Counted from the first letter of the stretch, positions 27,601 to 35,952 are shown. The stretch: 64,000 nt of DNA from JBBIRG01 sp964410965 (GCA_964410965.1 CAYPIY010000002.1:496001-560000), one strand, 5' to 3'. Translations and numbers: made by a program. Notes: generated by a model from the letters alone, not told the origin.

Positions 27601-27789
27601 AAGGGCGATAATGAGATCGCACTGATCCATTCCATTTTTACGGATGATCCCGAACCGCCGCGTTCAATTAATCCGGATTGTCCTGCCGGTCTAGAATCTT
27701 TGATTATGCGTTGCCTTAAAAGGGATCCTGAGCTTCGCTACAGTGATGCCGGTGAAATTGTACGGGAAATTCAGTCTCTTAAAAATTAA
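24631..27789 (+). CDS. propeller-type (Reg_prop/Y_Y_Y) sensor fused to a Ser/Thr protein kinase
   Basis: The 1052-residue protein has a signal peptide (about 1-22), about a dozen propeller blades (NMWFTTQGGLVRYNG, NLWVGTLGGGLTKIF, RRIWIGTLKGLAIL), a Y_Y_Y domain (about 680-745) and one membrane span (about 751-773). The intracellular part is a complete Hanks-type kinase (about 789-1050): glycine loop GEGAMGIVYRA, VALK lysine, HRDLKSDN catalytic loop, DFG in KIMDFGLSKS, and GTLGYVSPEQ. In related sensors this position holds a histidine kinase, so the output has been swapped to Ser/Thr phosphorylation. It starts with GTG overlapping the stop of the methyltransferase gene. Substrates are unknown. 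Confidence 0.93.
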   Translation: MRPSRNILQLLFIGCFSATIIYSQKLPIIRYTTDDGLPPYIIEGMIQDHLGNMWFTTQGGLVRYNGKQFRHFTMDQGLGYDFCRPIVEDEDQNLWVGTLGGGLTKIFRNDVGEYEFSVMNASDGLIDNSVLSLAIDSTRSLWAGTKAGVCRFPLKSPGDSGTWRRFLPGVTVNHIFIDSRQAVWCGDVRGYLYRYMNNRWDTIRVFSEFSSGVSAMIEIKPGEYHVGSFNHGARKLIAGNQRYEIDSSTAGPVLLSRRIFGMIRDNQGRILVASRGEGLIMTGGGDVRRITAANGLPEDQIACVYEDRQNNVWIGMMNGNLCKWPMFEVLHFDEQSGLPGSNVLSVLQDHSGQIRVITHETGFAIYNGKSWNYFDKKNGLPTNSLYTMFEDSRGRFWISTFGMGLVIQDGERFTRFHPENYLLNDVLCIFEDSEGNMWFGTDVDGVVRYNRQGRLDVFNMDHGLAGQRVLSVYEDSEGKLWLGCAQPSRMKEAGGISYIESRDKSSERPVIRDFNKHSGLKSRYVCSIRESKDKSLWIATRYHGLARYCGDSLRYYTVNEGLPSNSISAIAEDLQRRIWIGTLKGLAILEGESITPITRDHGLFSETVNENAMICDHNGILWFGVPGGLTYYKFSSLSAEKRGPSLYIEHIRNNDRLISLSRLTGLRHDQNNLSVEVTGIDFRFNRGLEYRCFLEGFDKEWQKWTGRDYFTYTNLDPGEYTINVQVRNTDNGISDIVRRKVTIRPAFWQEWWFRILMLLLLISLIPTAYKAGSGLRNRWVIWYRKRHVSHYKIVSVIGEGAMGIVYRARDRIGKKEVALKVMNPKVLSDEDNKIRFERESRIMSSLDHPNVIKVYSTGNWLGTAYIAMEMLNGGNLTRLLKLQPDRRIQVLPELFLCVADGLSYIHQKGIIHRDLKSDNIMMDDRGVPKIMDFGLSKSAVMATFTKTGAAMGTLGYVSPEQITGSRTDPRSDIFSFGVIMYEMVTGRLPFKGDNEIALIHSIFTDDPEPPRSINPDCPAGLESLIMRCLKRDPELRYSDAGEIVREIQSLKN

Positions 27790-27799
27790 AACCGTCCGA

Positions 27800-28036
27800 T
27801 CATACAGACGATCCGGCATCCATGTTGCCGGAAAGAGATTTCAATCCAACAGCCAGCGAAAACGCCTCATTCAATGCTTCTTTCGGGCTGGTGATTCCGA
27901 CCTCTATGCTGTAAGGGTGTGACCCGGTGTTCTTTCTTTTTCGGCGGATCTCAATAATGTTTCGCCGATCCGGTTCGCATACCGGTTCAAATCCCGGTTG
28001 ACGTTCCGGAGATTTGCATGCAGAGCCTCTCCGCAT
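27800..28036 (-). CDS. possible small coupled gene, 78 residues
   Basis: This open frame has an ATG that shares its A with the TAA stop of the large upstream gene (TAATG), an arrangement that favours translational reinitiation. The product is basic in its first half and has a helical second half (SPKEALNEAFSLAVGLKSL). I do not recognise it. It may be real because of the coupling and because it fills the gap up to the convergent kinase gene. It could equally be a chance frame, since there is no ribosome-binding site or domain to support it. Confidence 0.35.
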   Translation of the reverse strand: MRRGSACKSPERQPGFEPVCEPDRRNIIEIRRKRKNTGSHPYSIEVGITSPKEALNEAFSLAVGLKSLSGNMDAGSSV

Positions 28037-30939
28037 TATTTCGGGATGCTGAAATCCCTGCTTAATGCGGACTGAAACAGCGTGATCCGGTTGAACGCAG
28101 AAATAAGAGTATCGGTTTCAATGCCGGAAAGATCCTGCAGGCTGATATATGGGGATAAGGGTAGGTTTGCCTCTGCAGAATGCGCCTGCTGCCGGAGCTG
28201 GAGCCCCATGAGGAATTCGTATACATCCCGCCATTCCTTGTAGATGGCCGGCGTGAATACGTTCTCATCAAGAAGCTGTTTCATTCTTGAAAGTGTGTTG
28301 GCGTCTTCAGTTTTTCTCGACATTGCGTACAGGCGTATCATGTGGACAATGACACGGATCGGGCTCTTGATGTTTATGCCGCTTTCGATACCGGCATCGG
28401 TGTCGGTCTGGATTTTATTGAACAATCCGATGGGGATTTTGTAATTCATGCATGCCATCGCAAGATGGCTGTAGAAAGCCGGGTGACCGGTTAACGTCTC
28501 ATAAATGGACTCTTTCAATTCCCGGACTATTTCCCTGTTGCCCGAAACACAGCGGAGATCGAAAAAAGTACTGATATCCAGGATGGCCTGCGGTTCGGGT
28601 ATGTGGATCCAGTTGCTGAAATAATCCTTCCATACCGGCAGAGGCTGGCACCATTTTTCGTTGCCGGCCATGATTCCGCCCTTACAAAGGTGGTATCCGG
28701 TTTCGTCCAGAAGGCGATTCAGCCTGGAGCCGAATTTGAGAAAATAGTTACTTATAAAACCGGAAGAGTCCTGATCGACGGGCAAATAGATCAAGGCGTT
28801 ATCCTGGTCGGTCATCAGCGTCTGTTCGGAGCGGCCTTCGCTTCCCAGCGCGATCAGTGCGAAGGGTGCGGGAGGTTCGCCCATCTCGCGGATCAGCAGG
28901 GATATAATTTCTTCCGTGACGCGATCGGCGAAACCCGAGTACAGCGATGTGATGTCGCTAATGCGCGCCCTGTTCTTGGCCATCAGCATGACCAGTTTCC
29001 TGACGCGTTCATGGGCGCGCCGGATTCCTGCAACTGGAGTTCCATCCGGTATGATGTCCCGTACGGTGCGGAGGGAAAGAAAAAGCAATCCGGCAAGGTC
29101 GTTTGCAGTGATCATACCCGTTAAGTTTCCGGCCCGGTCCCTGACCGCCAGATGGCTGGTTTGATGCTGCGTCATAAGACTCATCGCTTCCGTCAGGGAA
29201 GATTCGATATCGATGGAAATCACAGGCGCACGCATGATTTCAAAAACCGGCTGTTCGGGATTCAGGAACCGGCGGGACAGCACATCCCTGAATAATGAAT
29301 CCGTTACGATTCCGATGCATTCGCCTGACGCCGCCGTAACAAGCGCTACGTCTGTTTGCCTGGAAGCGAGGTATGCCGCGGCCTGAGAAATGTTGATCAG
29401 GTATGAACAGGACGCTGCTTCCCTCATAACGGTATGAACCGGCTGATTCCATAGGTCATGCGGCTGCCTGAGAGATGAGATTAAGTCGTCCCGCCGGGAT
29501 CCGGCTTCGGAATCCTCAGATATATCGCGGATAATACCCTCCGCGTGAACAGCTCTGCGTTCCAGGTCCCGGTAAACCATCGCGGTGACCGAAAGAACAC
29601 GTACGGTACCGTCATATGCCGTGATGCGGGCCGGATAATTAATGACGCAATTATCCCTGTCCAGCGTCCGCATAAACCGCTTGCGGTCTGCGGGATCGGT
29701 GATCAGGTCCAGGATGGTATGCCGCAGGAGTTCTTCCCGGTTTTTAAATCCCAGCAGACGAATGGTGGTTTCGTTGGCATCGGTGAATTGTCCGCGACGG
29801 CCGGGATTCGACCGGAAAAATCCGATCCCGAACGATTCGGAAAGATTGAGCCAGTTTTCGCGCACGGGTGCGGTATGGAACGCCGGTTCAGACGACACGT
29901 CCTTGACCATCGCGATCAGGCCTTTCTGCGAAGGAAGGGAGATTTTGGAAAGATTCAGCACCGCATCAAAAACACGTTCGTCCGGTGTGACCAGCCGGGT
30001 TTCCAGATTGAGATACAGCGATTCACTGTTCGCCCAACGTGCAATTCTTTCCGCATCCTGGCCGAGACCGGGATCGATCAGTTCATGCAGGTCTCCGCTG
30101 ACCGGATCGCCCTGCGAAAGGCCGGTCATCGTCCTTATGGCGGGGTTGCTGTAGACGCATTTCCCGTCAAGCATCATGAAGGCGCCGTCTGTGGAGGCCT
30201 CAACCAGCGACCGGTATTTTTCGCGGGATTCTTTCAGCAGCTGTTCCGCTTCGAACCTCCTGATCTCGGTCCGGAGGCTCTGGCGGGCGATGTACACCAG
30301 AAGAACCGTGATGATGAGGCTTATGCCCAGCAGCGTAAAGACCAGTTTCTGCCGGATACCGGAAATTTCGCTGCGGATATCCTCAATATACACACCCGTT
30401 CCGATTATCCAGTTCCAGGGCCTGAAAATCTTTACAAAGGAAATTTTAGGGACAATGACGGAACTGTCATCCATCCATTGCCACTGGTAATCCACATATC
30501 CTTCGCCATGATCCCTGACCGAGTCAACGCTAACGACAAAAAGCTTTTTACCCGTCGGATCGGTGAATGAGGAAAGGTCTTTTCCGTTCAGGTCGCTCCG
30601 GTAAGGATGAGATATCATCACCGGTTGCGTATCCGTAATCCAGAAATAATCTTTGTTATCGATTCCGTATCTCAGATGGCTGATGCGCCGAATTGCCCTT
30701 TCCCGGGCCTCTTCACGGGTCAGAAGCCCTTCCACCGCATCTTTTTCATACCGCTCAGCCATGCTGACCGCGGAATTGACCAGTTCGCGGATCAGTTCTT
30801 TTTTCCCGTTCAGCAGATGATGCTCGAAATAGGGAACGATGAAACCGAAAATCAGAATCACAAAGAGTCCTACGGCCATCAGGGCCGGGAGGACGATGTG
30901 CAGGAAAAACTGTTTGCGGTTGAATGAAGGACGGTTCAT
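28036..30939 (-). CDS. Cache-PAS-PAS-CBS-DUF294 nucleotidyltransferase signalling protein
   Basis: The 967-residue protein begins with a membrane helix (about 10-35), an extracytoplasmic single Cache domain (about 40-200, with DYFWITDTQPVMISHPY) and a second helix (about 205-225). Two PAS domains follow (about 240-350 and 365-475), then a CBS pair (about 495-620) and a nucleotidyltransferase-like domain with GSEGRSEQTLMTDQDNALIY. The end is the DUF294 C-terminal substrate-binding helical domain. It resembles GlnD-type or kanamycin-nucleotidyltransferase folds, so nucleotidylation of a partner is plausible but unproven. Its start overlaps the stop of the phosphoesterase gene by four bases (ATGA). 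Confidence 0.92.
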   Translation of the reverse strand: MNRPSFNRKQFFLHIVLPALMAVGLFVILIFGFIVPYFEHHLLNGKKELIRELVNSAVSMAERYEKDAVEGLLTREEARERAIRRISHLRYGIDNKDYFWITDTQPVMISHPYRSDLNGKDLSSFTDPTGKKLFVVSVDSVRDHGEGYVDYQWQWMDDSSVIVPKISFVKIFRPWNWIIGTGVYIEDIRSEISGIRQKLVFTLLGISLIITVLLVYIARQSLRTEIRRFEAEQLLKESREKYRSLVEASTDGAFMMLDGKCVYSNPAIRTMTGLSQGDPVSGDLHELIDPGLGQDAERIARWANSESLYLNLETRLVTPDERVFDAVLNLSKISLPSQKGLIAMVKDVSSEPAFHTAPVRENWLNLSESFGIGFFRSNPGRRGQFTDANETTIRLLGFKNREELLRHTILDLITDPADRKRFMRTLDRDNCVINYPARITAYDGTVRVLSVTAMVYRDLERRAVHAEGIIRDISEDSEAGSRRDDLISSLRQPHDLWNQPVHTVMREAASCSYLINISQAAAYLASRQTDVALVTAASGECIGIVTDSLFRDVLSRRFLNPEQPVFEIMRAPVISIDIESSLTEAMSLMTQHQTSHLAVRDRAGNLTGMITANDLAGLLFLSLRTVRDIIPDGTPVAGIRRAHERVRKLVMLMAKNRARISDITSLYSGFADRVTEEIISLLIREMGEPPAPFALIALGSEGRSEQTLMTDQDNALIYLPVDQDSSGFISNYFLKFGSRLNRLLDETGYHLCKGGIMAGNEKWCQPLPVWKDYFSNWIHIPEPQAILDISTFFDLRCVSGNREIVRELKESIYETLTGHPAFYSHLAMACMNYKIPIGLFNKIQTDTDAGIESGINIKSPIRVIVHMIRLYAMSRKTEDANTLSRMKQLLDENVFTPAIYKEWRDVYEFLMGLQLRQQAHSAEANLPLSPYISLQDLSGIETDTLISAFNRITLFQSALSRDFSIPK

Positions 30940-31715
30940 GTGAATCGCTCAAACCATTTTCTTTTTGACCGTACGGGAAAGATTTCCAGGGTCATGGCCC
31001 TGGTGTCGAGAAGTGAAAAGCCGTCATAGCCGGAACCGGAGGCCGTGCACGGTACGATGTAATGCGCCAAATCCGCGGGTATTTTGTGCAATCCGAATGA
31101 GCGGAAACGGTAACTGCCCGGGGTTGCGATTTCTGCCCCGGCCGGATGAAAATGCCCTGAAAAGCCCGTCTGGCAATGATGTTCTGCCATGAATCCGAAT
31201 TGTGCCTTAAAATCAGGGACTCCGCGGGGGCGCCATACCGCTGATCCGGATATATCGGGCACGACTGAGTGGCTGAACATGAACCGGACGCCTTCCGTTT
31301 CGAGAATGACAAAATCCGGAAGTCCCCGGATGTACTCTGTTTCTTTTTTCCCGATTCTTGAGGGAAGATCGTGGTCTTCATACAGCCAGATTTTATCCTG
31401 TCCGGCTTTTTTACGTTCGTCGAAATCCATATCATACCATGTTCCGGGAAAGTCATACAGTCCCTTTCGCTTCGGAACCATCCGGGCGTTGAATAAATCG
31501 TGATTTCCCGGAATCGAATATTTGCAATTGTCACGGATCACCGCAATACACCCGGATGCGTCACGGGCAGACAGGTACTGATAATGCCTGACATCGAAGC
31601 CGGTAATGTCGCCGAGACAGATCAAATCATCGCACTGAAGCCTTTCCAGTTTCCGGACCGTTTCTTTCAGCCGGAGATAATCTTCATGTATATCGGTGAT
31701 GATTCCGATTTTCAT
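30936..31715 (-). CDS. calcineurin-like metallophosphoesterase
   Basis: From the ATG at 31715 the protein is 259 residues and begins MKIGIITDIHED with the D8-x-H10 metal motif. Then come CLGDITG, IPGNHDLF, FSHS and SGHFHP, the five motifs of the family in order. An upstream in-frame start at 31760 would precede the first strand with 15 unrelated residues. The product could act on a nucleotide, cyclic nucleotide or phosphoprotein; the sequence does not decide. Coupling to the Cache-DUF294 gene suggests that one may make and the other remove the same modification or signal, an inference. Confidence 0.88.
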   Translation of the reverse strand: MKIGIITDIHEDYLRLKETVRKLERLQCDDLICLGDITGFDVRHYQYLSARDASGCIAVIRDNCKYSIPGNHDLFNARMVPKRKGLYDFPGTWYDMDFDERKKAGQDKIWLYEDHDLPSRIGKKETEYIRGLPDFVILETEGVRFMFSHSVVPDISGSAVWRPRGVPDFKAQFGFMAEHHCQTGFSGHFHPAGAEIATPGSYRFRSFGLHKIPADLAHYIVPCTASGSGYDGFSLLDTRAMTLEIFPVRSKRKWFERFT

Positions 31716-32009
31716 GACAGATCCCGTCTTGAAAAACCGAGTGTCGCGGTAAATAAACATAAAAAAGTATCCGGCGGGAACGGCACGGGAAAAGCCTTGA
31801 AATCCCGAACAGCGAAAGAATGAGACTTACCGTAATAAAAACCCATTATCCTCCCCTGTGGAAAAAAAGATATTTAAAGCGACATAAAGCAGAAAACGTT
31901 CTTTTCACGAAACAATCTTTCTTTTGGTGGCCGGACCGGCATCGGTTATCCGTTTATCAAGGTTATAAATCAAGATAATTTTATTTATGATTAAATTCAA
32001 AAATTATTA

Positions 32010-32038
32010 TTGACAACGCTATGCTGCAGGAAGATTAT
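32010..32038 (+). promoter_or_regulatory. candidate upstream promoter of symporter operon
   Basis: TTGACA (32010-32015), 17 bases and GATTAT (32033-32038). The -35 is perfect; the -10 matches at four of six positions. It is weaker overall than the downstream candidate. Confidence 0.35.
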
Positions 32039-32088
32039 GAATTATAACCAACAGGAGTTGATTTATACTCTCAAAATTAACGAAACAC

Positions 32089-32122
32089 TTGACATTTGTC
32101 ATAAAACCGATTAACATTTGTC
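32089..32122 (+). promoter_or_regulatory. candidate promoter with direct repeat, symporter operon
   Basis: TTGACA (32089-32094), 17 bases and TAACAT (32112-32117) lie 60 bases before the first gene. The repeat ACATTTGTC occurs at 32092-32100, overlapping the -35, and again at 32114-32122, overlapping the -10. The copies are 22 bases apart, two helical turns, so a regulator could bind both on one DNA face. Binding is inferred. Confidence 0.5.
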
Positions 32123-32176
32123 GCTTTTCGGTTGGTCTGATTTTCACTGAACATTACTTAACTTAAATGGAGTTGC

Positions 32177-32419
32177 ATGAATATGCAAGAAGGACAAGTA
32201 CAAATGAAGCACAATTACCGTTACCGGCTGATTGTGGGTTTTCTGTTCTTTTTTATTTTTTTCGTTTATTACATGGGCGTAGCCGTTCTGAATACGCCTG
32301 AATTCAAAGACATCGCCGCCGTCATGGTCGCCGGAATGCCGCTGGGTTTGTTCCTGACGCTGTTGGTTTTTCCCGTGTCCTGGGTACTCGTAGTTCTTTA
32401 CTTTATTTTCTGGAGATAA
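32177..32419 (+). CDS. small two-span membrane protein (DUF485-like) of a symporter pair
   Basis: The 80-residue protein has a short polar N-terminus and two hydrophobic helices (LIVGFLFFFIFFVYYMGVAV and a second ending LVFPVSWVLVVLYFIFW). GGAG lies before the ATG at 32177. Small proteins of this kind commonly precede acetate/solute symporter genes, as YjcH precedes ActP in Escherichia coli, and may help assembly or activity of the transporter. The symporter gene starts three bases after the stop, so the two are surely co-translated. Confidence 0.8.
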   Translation: MNMQEGQVQMKHNYRYRLIVGFLFFFIFFVYYMGVAVLNTPEFKDIAAVMVAGMPLGLFLTLLVFPVSWVLVVLYFIFWR

Positions 32420-32422
32420 GCC

Positions 32423-34042
32423 ATGATAGATCATCCCCTGGTTTTAATATTTATCATTTTTTTTGTGATCGTCACAATCGTTGTAACGTATTTAAGTCAA
32501 AAATCGACTAAATCGACCAGTGATTTTTATGTCGCAGGCAAAAAATCTCCCTGGTTCATGACCGGAGTGGCCATGATAGGAAGTTACTTGTCAGCGGCGA
32601 GTTTTCTCGGTGTTGCGGGAGATATCGCGATTAAAGGCGTTGACCGGATCTGGCTGGCGGTCGGATTTTTCGGAGGGTACATGGCGGTACTGATGCTGAT
32701 CGCCGCGCCTTTGCGGAATGTCGGCCGCTACACCGTTGCCGACGCCATACACGCCCGTTTTCCAGACCGGCTGATCAAGCTGATCGTCATGATCACTACC
32801 CTGGTGATCTCCACGTTTTACCTGATCCCTCAGATGCTGAGCGCCGGCCTGCTGTTTGAGCTCCTACTGGGCTGGGATTTTCTTCTCGTCACGATCGGCG
32901 TCGGTATCCTGATGTGCCTGTATATCGTCTTCGGAGGAATGAAGGCGACATTGTACAATCAGGTCATTCAGGCCGCATTTTTATTTTTCGCGATGGTGTT
33001 TATTGTCGTGCTCGGCATTATCGTGTATTTTGACGCCAGCATAGTGAAACTGTTCGAATCAGCCGCGGGGATTGTTCCGCCAAATGTGGCCTGTCTAAAT
33101 CCGGATATTATCAAAACCGTATCAGGACATACAAGCGCGCAGGCGATTCAGTCGGTCAGAGCCGCGATGCCCGAAGCGCCAACCGCTATGACGATCGGAT
33201 TGCAAACCCCGTCGGTTCTGGCGCAGATCAGTACTGTGCTCGCGTTGATCTTCGGTACGGCGGGACTGCCGCATATTTTGATCATGTTTTATACCGTTCC
33301 CAGCGCCAAAGCCGCCAAGAAGAGCGTCAATGTCGCGATCGTGGGATTGGGCATCTTTTACCTTTGTTCCATTTTTCTCGGTTTCATTACCATGGCTCTG
33401 GTCTATCCGCAGCTGGTCGAATGGATGGCTATGGGGAAAGTCGGGATGGCGGTGAATATGGCCGTTGTCAAAGTCAGTGAGGAACTTGGCGGCCCATGGC
33501 TGATGGCGATAGGCACCGCGGGCGCCGTTGCGGCTGTTTTAAGCACCGCCGCGGGACTGATGATTACTTCCGCTTCAACGATCAGTCATGATCTTTATAA
33601 AAATTACATCAATCCCGATGCGACCGAAAAACAGGAACTGAACATCGCCAAAATCACAACCGTAGTCATGTCCGCCATATCCATAGTGTTTGCACTAATT
33701 TTAAAAACTGAAAATGTCGCATGGTTAGTGACGCTGGCGTTCGGTATCGCCGCGAGCGCGATTTTTCCCGTCATGGTTTCCTGTCTCTGGTGGAAGAGGT
33801 TTACGCGCCAGGCCGCCATCGCAGGCATGATTACCGGTCTCCTTGTGTCGCTTTTCTTTATCATTCTCCTGCTGAGCGGTGTGAAAACATTTATCGGTTT
33901 CTCAACCGTCGGCGGACCCGGTATTTTCGGCATTACCATGTCGATCCTGGTGGTCGTGATCGTTTCATATTTAACCAAGGACAAAGGCAAGGATGTGGAA
34001 GGGTTTTTTGCCCTGGCGCATAAAGTGCAGCACGAAGATTAA
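32423..34042 (+). CDS. sodium:solute symporter (SSS family, ActP-like)
   Basis: The 539-residue protein has about 13 membrane spans and the SSS signature region. Early motifs are DFYVAGKKSPWFMTGVAMIGSYLSAASFLGVAGD, and later GTAGLPHILIMFYTVPSAKAA and GAVAAVLSTAAGLMITSASTISHDLY match the acetate/cation symporter group that includes ActP. A soluble loop of about 60 residues near position 220-270 is present. Likely substrates are acetate or a short organic acid; the exact one is inferred from similarity. It pairs with the small upstream gene, and a sigma54 activator gene follows. Confidence 0.9.
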   Translation: MIDHPLVLIFIIFFVIVTIVVTYLSQKSTKSTSDFYVAGKKSPWFMTGVAMIGSYLSAASFLGVAGDIAIKGVDRIWLAVGFFGGYMAVLMLIAAPLRNVGRYTVADAIHARFPDRLIKLIVMITTLVISTFYLIPQMLSAGLLFELLLGWDFLLVTIGVGILMCLYIVFGGMKATLYNQVIQAAFLFFAMVFIVVLGIIVYFDASIVKLFESAAGIVPPNVACLNPDIIKTVSGHTSAQAIQSVRAAMPEAPTAMTIGLQTPSVLAQISTVLALIFGTAGLPHILIMFYTVPSAKAAKKSVNVAIVGLGIFYLCSIFLGFITMALVYPQLVEWMAMGKVGMAVNMAVVKVSEELGGPWLMAIGTAGAVAAVLSTAAGLMITSASTISHDLYKNYINPDATEKQELNIAKITTVVMSAISIVFALILKTENVAWLVTLAFGIAASAIFPVMVSCLWWKRFTRQAAIAGMITGLLVSLFFIILLLSGVKTFIGFSTVGGPGIFGITMSILVVVIVSYLTKDKGKDVEGFFALAHKVQHED

Positions 34043-34073
34043 CCGGATTGGATTTATTTCAAACTTTAAAATA

Positions 34074-34110
34074 AACCTGCAGGGTGACCCCTTGTGGGTT
34101 TGTTTGTTTG
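34074..34110 (+). terminator. probable terminator after the symporter gene
   Basis: An 11-bp stem with three G-T pairs (34074-34084 with 34090-34100) around the loop TGACC is followed by the interrupted T-rich tract TTTGTTTGTTTG. The stem is sound but the tract is imperfect, so termination may be partial, allowing read-through into the regulator gene. Confidence 0.55.
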
Positions 34111-34215
34111 TGCGCATTCAGGTTCTTCGTGTTATGCTGAAGCTGTGCGGTTTTTAGTGTCTTTACATTGTGATCAGATTTTATTATACTGCTCAAAATT
34201 TATTTCTGTACTCCT

Positions 34216-35952
34216 ATGACGAACATATCAGATTTACATAAGAATTTTCAGGCATTTCTGGACGAATCCTTTCAGCGGATGTCAGGCTGTTTTGCGAAAG
34301 TCAATGACGCGATACGTTCTAATAACACTGAAAACGCCGGTAAAGCAGTAAACGATCTTTTTCAGGCATACCTCGGACATCACCGGGAACAGCAGTCGAA
34401 AGTCGGCATGATTATAAAGGAGGCCCAAAAAATTGAGCTTCTAGCCGGAGAACTCGCTTTAGAAAAGGACCAATTCAAGGCACTGTATGACTCATGCGTG
34501 ATACTGTCCTCCGAACCGGAAATTCAGGGACTGATCGAGTTTGCGATGGATCAACTGACTAATTATCTGAAAGCCGACCGCGGATTCCTTATTCTTATGA
34601 ACGAGCGTAATGAAAATCAATATGTCGTCAGTAAAAATTTTGACGGTGAGGTGATAGAGCAGCCCGCCCTTGAGGTCAGCTCGACCGTTATCCGCCAGAC
34701 ACTGGACATGCTGGCGCCCGTAAAGATCGACGGCCAGAACGCACAGGAACAAATGATGCGCAAGGGAAGTTTCGTTCGGCTGGGGCTGTGCTCTGTGATA
34801 TGCGTACCCGTTGTTTTCCGGAAACATCTTCTGGGCGCTGTATATCTCGACAGGAAAGAAGGGTCGGGGGTTTTCACTGACCGTGATCAGTCGTTTCTTA
34901 TCGCGTTCGCCAAACAAATCGCTTTCAGGGTGAATGAATTGTACTCCGTTCAGAGGATGAAGGACGAATGCGATTGCCGGGATAAAAACAGGCTTCAGCT
35001 GCTTCGGGAGAGATATCAGTTTTCCGGAATGATAGGTAAAAGCGAACCCCTGATCAGGGTCATGGAGCTGTGTGTCAAGGTGGCTCCGACCGAAGCGTCG
35101 GTGCTGATTCTGGGTGAAAGCGGGGTTGGTAAGGAACTGATTGCGCGCGCGATCCATTTCAACAGCGAACGCTCGGAACATTCTTTTATCGCGATCAACT
35201 GCGGAGCGATCCCTGCGGATCTTCTGGAATCGGAGTTGTTCGGGTACGAACCGGGCGCTTTTACCGGAGCTTCAAAGGCTAAACCCGGAAAAGTCGAAAT
35301 GGCGAATCACGGTACGCTGTTCCTGGATGAGATCGCCGAACTGTCGCTTAATCTGCAGGCTAAAATATTAAGGTTACTGCAGACGCATGAAATTGAACGT
35401 CTGGGAAGCAATGTTGTCCGCAAAATGGATATCCGGGTCATCGCCGCGACGAATCAGCCGCTGATGCAGCTGGTGAAGGCCGGAAAGTTCCGCGAAGACC
35501 TGTACTACCGGCTGAATGTCGTGCAGATCGATGTTCCGCCCCTCAGGGAGCGTCCTGAAGACATTCATCTGCTGACGGGTCATTTTATACGAAAATACGG
35601 AACGGGAAGGGTTACATCCATTCATGACGACGCTCTTGCCGTACTCGAACATTACCGCTGGGACGGGAATATCCGCGAACTTGAAAACGTCATTCAGCGC
35701 GCGGTGATTCTTACAACGAATTATGAAATCCAGGTTCAGGACCTGCCGCCTGAAATCGTCGCACAGACGGAAGAACGTTACAAAATCATTCCGGATCAGT
35801 CTCTTGAAGCCGCGGAAAATGATTTCAGGAAATGGTTCGTTTTAAGAATGCTCAGGAAAACTAATAACAACAAGGCAAAAGCCGCGGAGCTTCTTGGTGT
35901 GAACCGTTCTCATTTTTTCAGGATACTGAATCAACTGGGGATTGAAAGCTGA
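34216..35952 (+). CDS. sigma54-dependent transcriptional activator with GAF sensor
   Basis: The 578-residue protein has an N-terminal helical stretch (about 1-90), a GAF domain (about 95-245, LKADRGFLILMNERN), and the AAA+ activator core. That core has Walker A GESGVGKE near residue 302, the sigma54-contact loop GAFTGA near 350, Walker B GTLFLDEI near 366 and the arginine finger region FREDLYYRLNV. The end is a Fis-type helix-turn-helix (NKAKAAELLGVNRSHFFRIL). It lacks a receiver domain, so it should respond to a small molecule through GAF. It lies just downstream of the symporter genes and may sense a related metabolite. No convincing -24/-12 site was found before the symporter genes. Confidence 0.93.
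   Translation: MTNISDLHKNFQAFLDESFQRMSGCFAKVNDAIRSNNTENAGKAVNDLFQAYLGHHREQQSKVGMIIKEAQKIELLAGELALEKDQFKALYDSCVILSSEPEIQGLIEFAMDQLTNYLKADRGFLILMNERNENQYVVSKNFDGEVIEQPALEVSSTVIRQTLDMLAPVKIDGQNAQEQMMRKGSFVRLGLCSVICVPVVFRKHLLGAVYLDRKEGSGVFTDRDQSFLIAFAKQIAFRVNELYSVQRMKDECDCRDKNRLQLLRERYQFSGMIGKSEPLIRVMELCVKVAPTEASVLILGESGVGKELIARAIHFNSERSEHSFIAINCGAIPADLLESELFGYEPGAFTGASKAKPGKVEMANHGTLFLDEIAELSLNLQAKILRLLQTHEIERLGSNVVRKMDIRVIAATNQPLMQLVKAGKFREDLYYRLNVVQIDVPPLRERPEDIHLLTGHFIRKYGTGRVTSIHDDALAVLEHYRWDGNIRELENVIQRAVILTTNYEIQVQDLPPEIVAQTEERYKIIPDQSLEAAENDFRKWFVLRMLRKTNNNKAKAAELLGVNRSHFFRILNQLGIES

Larger units (their letters stand above)
31716..32176 (+). other. 461-base intergenic region upstream of the symporter operon
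   Basis: No coding frame is convincing here. The first 110 bases look like former coding or leader DNA for the phosphoesterase gene. The rest is AT-rich and contains two promoter-like sequences reading to the right (separate entries), and a 9-base direct repeat, ACATTTGTC, at 32092-32100 and 32114-32122. No tRNA, ribosomal RNA or clear riboswitch was seen. Confidence 0.6.

Noticed and set aside
29545..30570. Long open frame of 341 codons opposite the Cache-DUF294 gene
   Set aside because: It is antisense to a gene with clear domains on the minus strand; its translation is low in recognisable structure and has no start signal.
31930..31960. Possible sigma54 promoter before the symporter (GG and GC elements near TGGCCGGACCGGC)
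   Set aside because: The GG and GC dinucleotides are 8 or 11 bases apart, not the required 10.
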